From the NCBI GenBank assembly GCA_023391275.1, contig JAEWBE010000072.1, positions 1 to 9,141 of the forward strand: a stretch of DNA of 9,141 nt, given 5' to 3'. This document shows, one piece after another, positions 5,824 to 9,141 of this stretch. Origin of the DNA: Bacillota bacterium. GTDB lineage: Bacteria; Bacillota; Clostridia; Oscillospirales; Acutalibacteraceae. The position numbers were made by a program, and so were the translations under genes. Every line of letters starts with the position of its first letter. Within the stretch, counting starts at the first letter, position 1. A model generated the notes under the pieces. It was not told where the DNA came from, ran no database searches, and was given only the letters and a program-made list of their open reading frames with translations.

Positions 5824-6649
5824 TCAATTAAATTATAGAAAAAACGGAAAATCCAATTACTGGATGAAGATTATTTTTGCGACGTTTTTGACTATTCTTA
5901 TGTTATTTCCAATTTACATGATGTTTGTTTCATCCATAAAACCCAGTAATGAAGTTTTTGACTTAAAGTTAATTCCACAGACAGTCACAATGGAAGGATT
6001 CCAGCTTACTTTAGATCAAAATTTTATGTCATACTTTTTGAATTCGGTATTTGTTTCTACAACAGTAACAGTGTGCGCACTGGCCTTTCACGCAATGGCC
6101 GGTTATGCGCTTGCAAGGCTGAATTTCCACGGTAAAAATGTAATATTTCTGTCTATTCTTAGTACTCTGATGATTCCGTTTTCCGTCATCATGATCCCGC
6201 TTTTTATTTTAATGAAGCAGTTTGACTGGCTAAACTCTTTTAAGGGAGTTATTATCCCGGCAATTCCGCACGCATATGGGATTTTTTTGTTTAGGCAGTT
6301 CTTCCTTACATTACCAAAAGATTTGGAGGAGGCTGCTACTATTGACGGATGTTCTTTATTCGGGATTTTCGTTCGCATCATGCTTCCTCTGTCCAAACCA
6401 ATTTGCGTTACCCTTGCGGTCGCTTTTTTTATTGCAAACTGGAATAATTATCTCTGGCCACTGATTGTTACTCAAAATCAGGATATGTGGGTTCTTCAAA
6501 TTGCTCTTGCTAATTTTATTGGACGGTCGGATACCCCATGGAATGCAATTATGGCTTCCGGCGTAATTACCGTTTTACCGATTATTGTTATCTTCTTTAT
6601 CCTTCAAAAGCAATTGGTTGAAGGAATTAAGATGAGCGGGCTAAAGTGA
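5816..6649 (+). CDS. Sugar ABC transporter permease, MalG/UgpE type
   Basis: The partner permease, 277 residues, normal for MalG-type proteins. Its ATG lies inside the 3' end of the preceding gene (8-base overlap), with GGGAG just upstream. The first membrane segment is about residues 15-38, followed by the usual FVSSIKPSNEVF segment. The EAA loop reads EEAATIDGCSLFGIFVRIM with E172-A173-A174 and G178, then LPLSKP. The C-terminus QKQLVEGIKMSGLK is typical of sugar-uptake family 1 permeases. Coding sequence here is AT-rich: 16 G+C of 60 at 5881-5940. It lies 84 bases before the hydrolase gene, the largest gap in the operon downstream of the permease pair. Confidence 0.95.
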   Translation: MSDQLNYRKNGKSNYWMKIIFATFLTILMLFPIYMMFVSSIKPSNEVFDLKLIPQTVTMEGFQLTLDQNFMSYFLNSVFVSTTVTVCALAFHAMAGYALARLNFHGKNVIFLSILSTLMIPFSVIMIPLFILMKQFDWLNSFKGVIIPAIPHAYGIFLFRQFFLTLPKDLEEAATIDGCSLFGIFVRIMLPLSKPICVTLAVAFFIANWNNYLWPLIVTQNQDMWVLQIALANFIGRSDTPWNAIMASGVITVLPIIVIFFILQKQLVEGIKMSGLK

Positions 6650-6733
6650 GAAATTAAATATTGGTATGATTGACTTGACACTATTGAAATTATCAGCAAA
6701 TAAAAAACAGGTTATTTTGAAAGGAAAAATAAT
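6650..6733 (+). promoter_or_regulatory. Gap between permease and hydrolase genes: ribosome binding site, possible weak promoter
   Basis: GAAAGGA (6719-6725) is a clear Shine-Dalgarno site 8 bases before the ATG at 6734. Upstream, TTGACT and TTGACA overlap around 6669-6680, matching a -35 element, but no good -10 lies at the right distance. Independent transcription of the catabolic genes is possible but weakly supported. No terminator hairpin is seen, so read-through from the transport genes is expected. Confidence 0.4.
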
Positions 6734-7819
6734 ATGAACTTTAATGGTCTTAACACAAATATTGGAAATTTATTCCTGCTTTCGGATGCAAAGACACGAT
6801 CAATTTCTCCTGAGAATTACACTGGGGAAAAGGGAAAAGGCGGTATGTGCGAGCCCAAGGACGGATTTGCCTGCAAGGCGGCGCAGACTTTGGGAAAGGG
6901 CTGGAAAGTAAACCCGTATATCATTATCCCCTCAGGAGAAACATTTACCATCGCGGATATTGAAGGCCCCGGGTGCATCCAGCATTTCTGGCTGACTCCC
7001 ACGGGAAAATGGAGGAATACGATTCTGCGTATCTACTGGGATTCCCAGGATACACCGTCAGTGGAGTGCCCGATCGGCGACTTTTTTGCAAGCTGCTGGA
7101 ATGAATTTGCTCAGATTACCTCCCTGACTGTCTGTGTAAACCCCGGCAGTGCCTTCAACTGTTACTGGCAGATGCCGTTCCGGAGGCATTGCAGAATGGA
7201 ACTGGAAAACAGGGATGACAATCCTGTAACGATGTATTACCAGATTGATTATACGTTGACCGATATACCGGAAGATGCCGCATATTTTCATGCCCAGTTT
7301 CGCCGGGTAAACCCGCTGCCGTACAAAGGCGTATATACCATTGTGGACGGGATAAAGGGCAAGGGGCAGTATGTAGGCACTTATCTTGCATGGCAGACCA
7401 ACAATGCCTGCTGGTGGGGAGAAGGAGAAATCAAGTTCTTTATGGATGGTGACGGAGAGTATCCGACGATTTGCGGCACGGGGACGGAGGATTATTTTTG
7501 CGGTTCGTATGACTTTGAAAATCAGAAGACGCACCAATATGAGCCTTTTACAACCGCTTACTCCGGATTCCCTTATGTCTCCAAGCAGGACGGCCTTTAC
7601 AAAAGTCAGCAGCGCTTTACGATGTACCGCTGGCACATTGTCGATCCGGTTCGTTTTGACTCCGATCTGAAAGTTACAATACAAGCGCTGGGCTGGCGTG
7701 AGGACGGCAGATATCTTCCTTTGCAAGATGATATTGCTTCCGTATCTTATTGGTATCAGACTTTGCCCGCGGAACCGTTTCCCGCATTACCAGACAAGGA
7801 TTATCTGGAGATTATCTGA
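6734..7819 (+). CDS. DUF2961 / GH172-family glycoside hydrolase, cytoplasmic
   Basis: The 361-residue protein carries the hallmark DUF2961 segments in order: SRSISPENYTGEKGKGG (residues about 22-39), GWKVNP, the strand GPGCIQHFWLTPTGKWRN, LRIYWDSQDTPSVECPIGDFF, NCYWQMPF, WWGEGEIKFFMDGDGEYP and GTGTEDYFCGSYDF. The family, now GH172, includes difructose dianhydride I synthase/hydrolase (an alpha-D-fructofuranosidase of bifidobacteria) and exo-D-arabinofuranosidases. Its two catalytic glutamates lie about 20 residues apart. Here E232 (or E230) in WWGEGE and E252 in GTGTEDY fit that spacing, so the site looks intact; the exact pairing is by analogy. There is no signal peptide, so it should act in the cytoplasm on a sugar brought in by the upstream transporter. 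The coding sequence is clearly richer in G+C than the permeases (35 of 60 at 7141-7200). The linkage and sugar cleaved are not determined. Confidence 0.9.
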   Translation: MNFNGLNTNIGNLFLLSDAKTRSISPENYTGEKGKGGMCEPKDGFACKAAQTLGKGWKVNPYIIIPSGETFTIADIEGPGCIQHFWLTPTGKWRNTILRIYWDSQDTPSVECPIGDFFASCWNEFAQITSLTVCVNPGSAFNCYWQMPFRRHCRMELENRDDNPVTMYYQIDYTLTDIPEDAAYFHAQFRRVNPLPYKGVYTIVDGIKGKGQYVGTYLAWQTNNACWWGEGEIKFFMDGDGEYPTICGTGTEDYFCGSYDFENQKTHQYEPFTTAYSGFPYVSKQDGLYKSQQRFTMYRWHIVDPVRFDSDLKVTIQALGWREDGRYLPLQDDIASVSYWYQTLPAEPFPALPDKDYLEII

Positions 7820-7863
7820 CAAATAAAAGCTACATAACCTTTATTGAAAGGGAGAAAGCCAAG

Positions 7864-8862
7864 ATGAACAAAAGACCTAAAATATTGGTAGTGGGCAGTT
7901 TTGTGATGGATTTGATTGTAAGCACGGAAAAGTTCCCGAATTCAGGGGAAACGGTGCTGGGCAAAAGCTTCCGAACCGCACCGGGGGGCAAAGGGGCGAA
8001 TCAGGCGGTGCAGGCGGCACGCCTGGGCGCCGACGTGACCATGGTGGGCAAGATCGGACAGGATGATTTCGGCAAGAGCCTAATCGGTTCCTGCGGGGAG
8101 TCCGGTATCCATACCGAGTTCATCGCCGTTGACCCTGCGGTCTCCTCCGGAATCGGGAACATCCAGCTGGAGGTCGGCGAAAAGGAAACGAAAAACAGGA
8201 TCATTGTTGTGCCCGGCGCCAATATGACCATTACCCCGGGGGACGTCGCCTTTTTAAAGGACACAATCGGCCGGTACGATATGGTCATCCTGCAGTTGGA
8301 AATCCCAATGGAAATCAACGAACTTGTAGCGGGCTATGCCTTTGACAAGGGGGTTCCGGTGATGCTTAATTCCGCGCCGTCGGCGCCTCTTTCCGACAAA
8401 CTGCTTTCCTGCCTGACTTATATTTCACCCAATGAGCATGAAGCGGCCGACCTTACGGGGATTCAGATCCGGAAGGACGGCAAGACGGTGAATCAGGATG
8501 ACGTGAAGGAAGTCGTAAACGCCCTGTTTGCAAAGGGCGTAAAGAATGTGATTATTACGTTAGGCAGCGCGGGCGCCGTGGTGGCCAGTGAAGGCGAATT
8601 GATTTATCAGCCGTGCATCGACGTGGTCGAGGTGAAGGACCCGACCGCGGCGGGCGACTCTTTTGTCGGCGCATTTTCAACTGCTGTGTGTGTCGGGCTG
8701 AATCACAGTCAGGCGCTGGATTTTGCCAATTATACCGCAACCCTCACTGTGTCCAGAATGGGTGCGCAGCCTTCGCTGCCCAGACTGGAAGAGGTGGCGG
8801 AGTTAATGAAGAGCCAAAATTATAACGGATTTGATTTTTCATTGCTGAATGCTTTAAGATAA
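7864..8862 (+). CDS. PfkB-family sugar kinase, ribokinase-like
   Basis: A cytoplasmic ATP-dependent kinase expected to phosphorylate the sugar released by the hydrolase. The ATG at 7864 is chosen: AAAGGGAG lies 9 bases upstream and the protein then starts MNKRPKILVVGSFVMD like other ribokinases. Upstream in-frame starts such as GTG 7750 overlap the hydrolase gene and add non-family residues. It is 332 residues, slightly longer than E. coli RbsK. Family motifs are present: GGKGANQAV (G41-V49), ITLGSAGA, and DPTAAGDSF with D265 as catalytic base and A262-A263-G264 as anion hole. Of the E. coli ribose contacts, D16, N46 and the Glu of QLE (E146) are kept, but position 14 is Val instead of Asn. 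Substrate may thus differ from ribose; D-arabinose or fructose are candidates. The gap to the hydrolase is 44 bases and to the next gene 19, indicating one operon. Confidence 0.92.
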   Translation: MNKRPKILVVGSFVMDLIVSTEKFPNSGETVLGKSFRTAPGGKGANQAVQAARLGADVTMVGKIGQDDFGKSLIGSCGESGIHTEFIAVDPAVSSGIGNIQLEVGEKETKNRIIVVPGANMTITPGDVAFLKDTIGRYDMVILQLEIPMEINELVAGYAFDKGVPVMLNSAPSAPLSDKLLSCLTYISPNEHEAADLTGIQIRKDGKTVNQDDVKEVVNALFAKGVKNVIITLGSAGAVVASEGELIYQPCIDVVEVKDPTAAGDSFVGAFSTAVCVGLNHSQALDFANYTATLTVSRMGAQPSLPRLEEVAELMKSQNYNGFDFSLLNALR

Positions 8863-8881
8863 CCGAAAGAAGTGAATCAAT

Positions 8882-9141
8882 ATGATAAATAAAGAAAGTC
8901 AGGACGCCCTGAAGACTTTTGTCGATGTATCAAAAGAAGAATTTGATGCGTTTACCAAAACCGTTACAGGCGAAAGCTGTGAAAAAGCGGTTGAAGTGAT
9001 CCTGAATGCGCAGAAGAACGGCAACCGTGTGCATATCACAGGAATCGGCAAGCCGTCCCACGTGGCGGCATATATGGCGTCCCTTTTGTCCTCCACGGGA
9101 ACGCCGACGTATTTCCTGCACGGAACAGAAGCGGTACACGG
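8882..9141 (+). CDS. SIS-domain sugar-phosphate isomerase, KpsF/GutQ/KdsD-like, 5' part only
   Basis: Eighty-six codons are visible before the window ends. After an N-terminal helical region, NGNRVHITGIGKPSHVAAY (about 46-64) and LLSSTGTPTYFLHGTEAVH (68-86) match the first half of a sugar-isomerase (SIS) domain. They are closest in memory to the arabinose-5-phosphate isomerase group (GxGKSGH...STGTP..F.HP.EA.HG). K57 and H86 correspond to conserved active-site positions of that group. The usual GKSG is GKPS here. Those enzymes interconvert D-ribulose 5-phosphate and D-arabinose 5-phosphate. Following a sugar kinase, such an enzyme would isomerise the kinase product. The Shine-Dalgarno site is weak (AGAAGTG). 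A catabolic rather than lipopolysaccharide or capsule role is inferred from context. The C-terminal part, including possible CBS domains, is outside the window. Confidence 0.85.
   Translation, partial: MINKESQDALKTFVDVSKEEFDAFTKTVTGESCEKAVEVILNAQKNGNRVHITGIGKPSHVAAYMASLLSSTGTPTYFLHGTEAVH

Noticed and set aside
7058..7726. 222-residue open frame on the minus strand
   Set aside because: It lies wholly antisense to the well-supported GH172 gene, and its translation is low-complexity in character with no recognisable domain. It is a by-product of the GC-rich coding strand.
7750..7863. Upstream GTG start for the kinase
   Set aside because: It overlaps the hydrolase gene by 70 bases and adds 38 residues absent from ribokinases; ATG 7864 has its own Shine-Dalgarno site.
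6734..9141. Fructoselysine (Frl) deglycase pathway, because it also pairs a PfkB kinase with a SIS protein
   Set aside because: The visible SIS sequence matches the KpsF/GutQ type with STGTP and EAVH rather than FrlB, and a GH172 hydrolase is not part of that pathway.

Overview
The window looks like a piece of a low-to-mid GC Clostridia (Bacillota) chromosome. The signs are strong Shine-Dalgarno sites, TTG and GTG starts, a lipobox-bearing solute-binding protein, a LacI-type regulator, and proteins resembling Oscillospiraceae/Lachnospiraceae families. This placement is inferred from sequence style, not from a database search. No rRNA, tRNA, CRISPR array or insertion sequence is visible.

Left part, minus strand (1-2952): the 5' end of a class I SAM-dependent methyltransferase with its own promoter, running off the left edge and possibly frameshifted near it; a membrane-anchored protein of unknown function; and a LacI-family repressor ending at a clear hairpin terminator.

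Centre (2953-3501): a 549-base divergent intergenic region. It holds a promoter for the repressor, at least one promoter facing right, two related operator-like sequences 195 bp apart, a perfect 22-bp palindrome followed by a T run (terminator-like), a 17-bp inverted repeat, and a second terminator-like hairpin just before the Shine-Dalgarno site of the first operon gene.

Right part, plus strand (3502-9141): a carbohydrate uptake and catabolism operon. The order is lipoprotein solute-binding protein, two MalF/MalG-type permeases, a cytoplasmic DUF2961/GH172 glycoside hydrolase, a PfkB/ribokinase-family sugar kinase, and a SIS-domain protein of the KpsF/GutQ/KdsD (arabinose-5-phosphate isomerase) type that runs off the right edge. 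No ABC ATPase is present, so a shared MsmK-type ATPase elsewhere is likely.

The gene set reads as import of an oligosaccharide, intracellular cleavage by GH172, phosphorylation of the released sugar, then aldose/ketose phosphate isomerisation. GH172 is known to act on alpha-D-fructofuranosyl and D-arabinofuranosyl linkages, and the last gene resembles arabinose-5-phosphate isomerases. A D-arabinofuranoside route ending at D-ribulose 5-phosphate is therefore an attractive but unproven reading. A difructose/fructan route is the main alternative.
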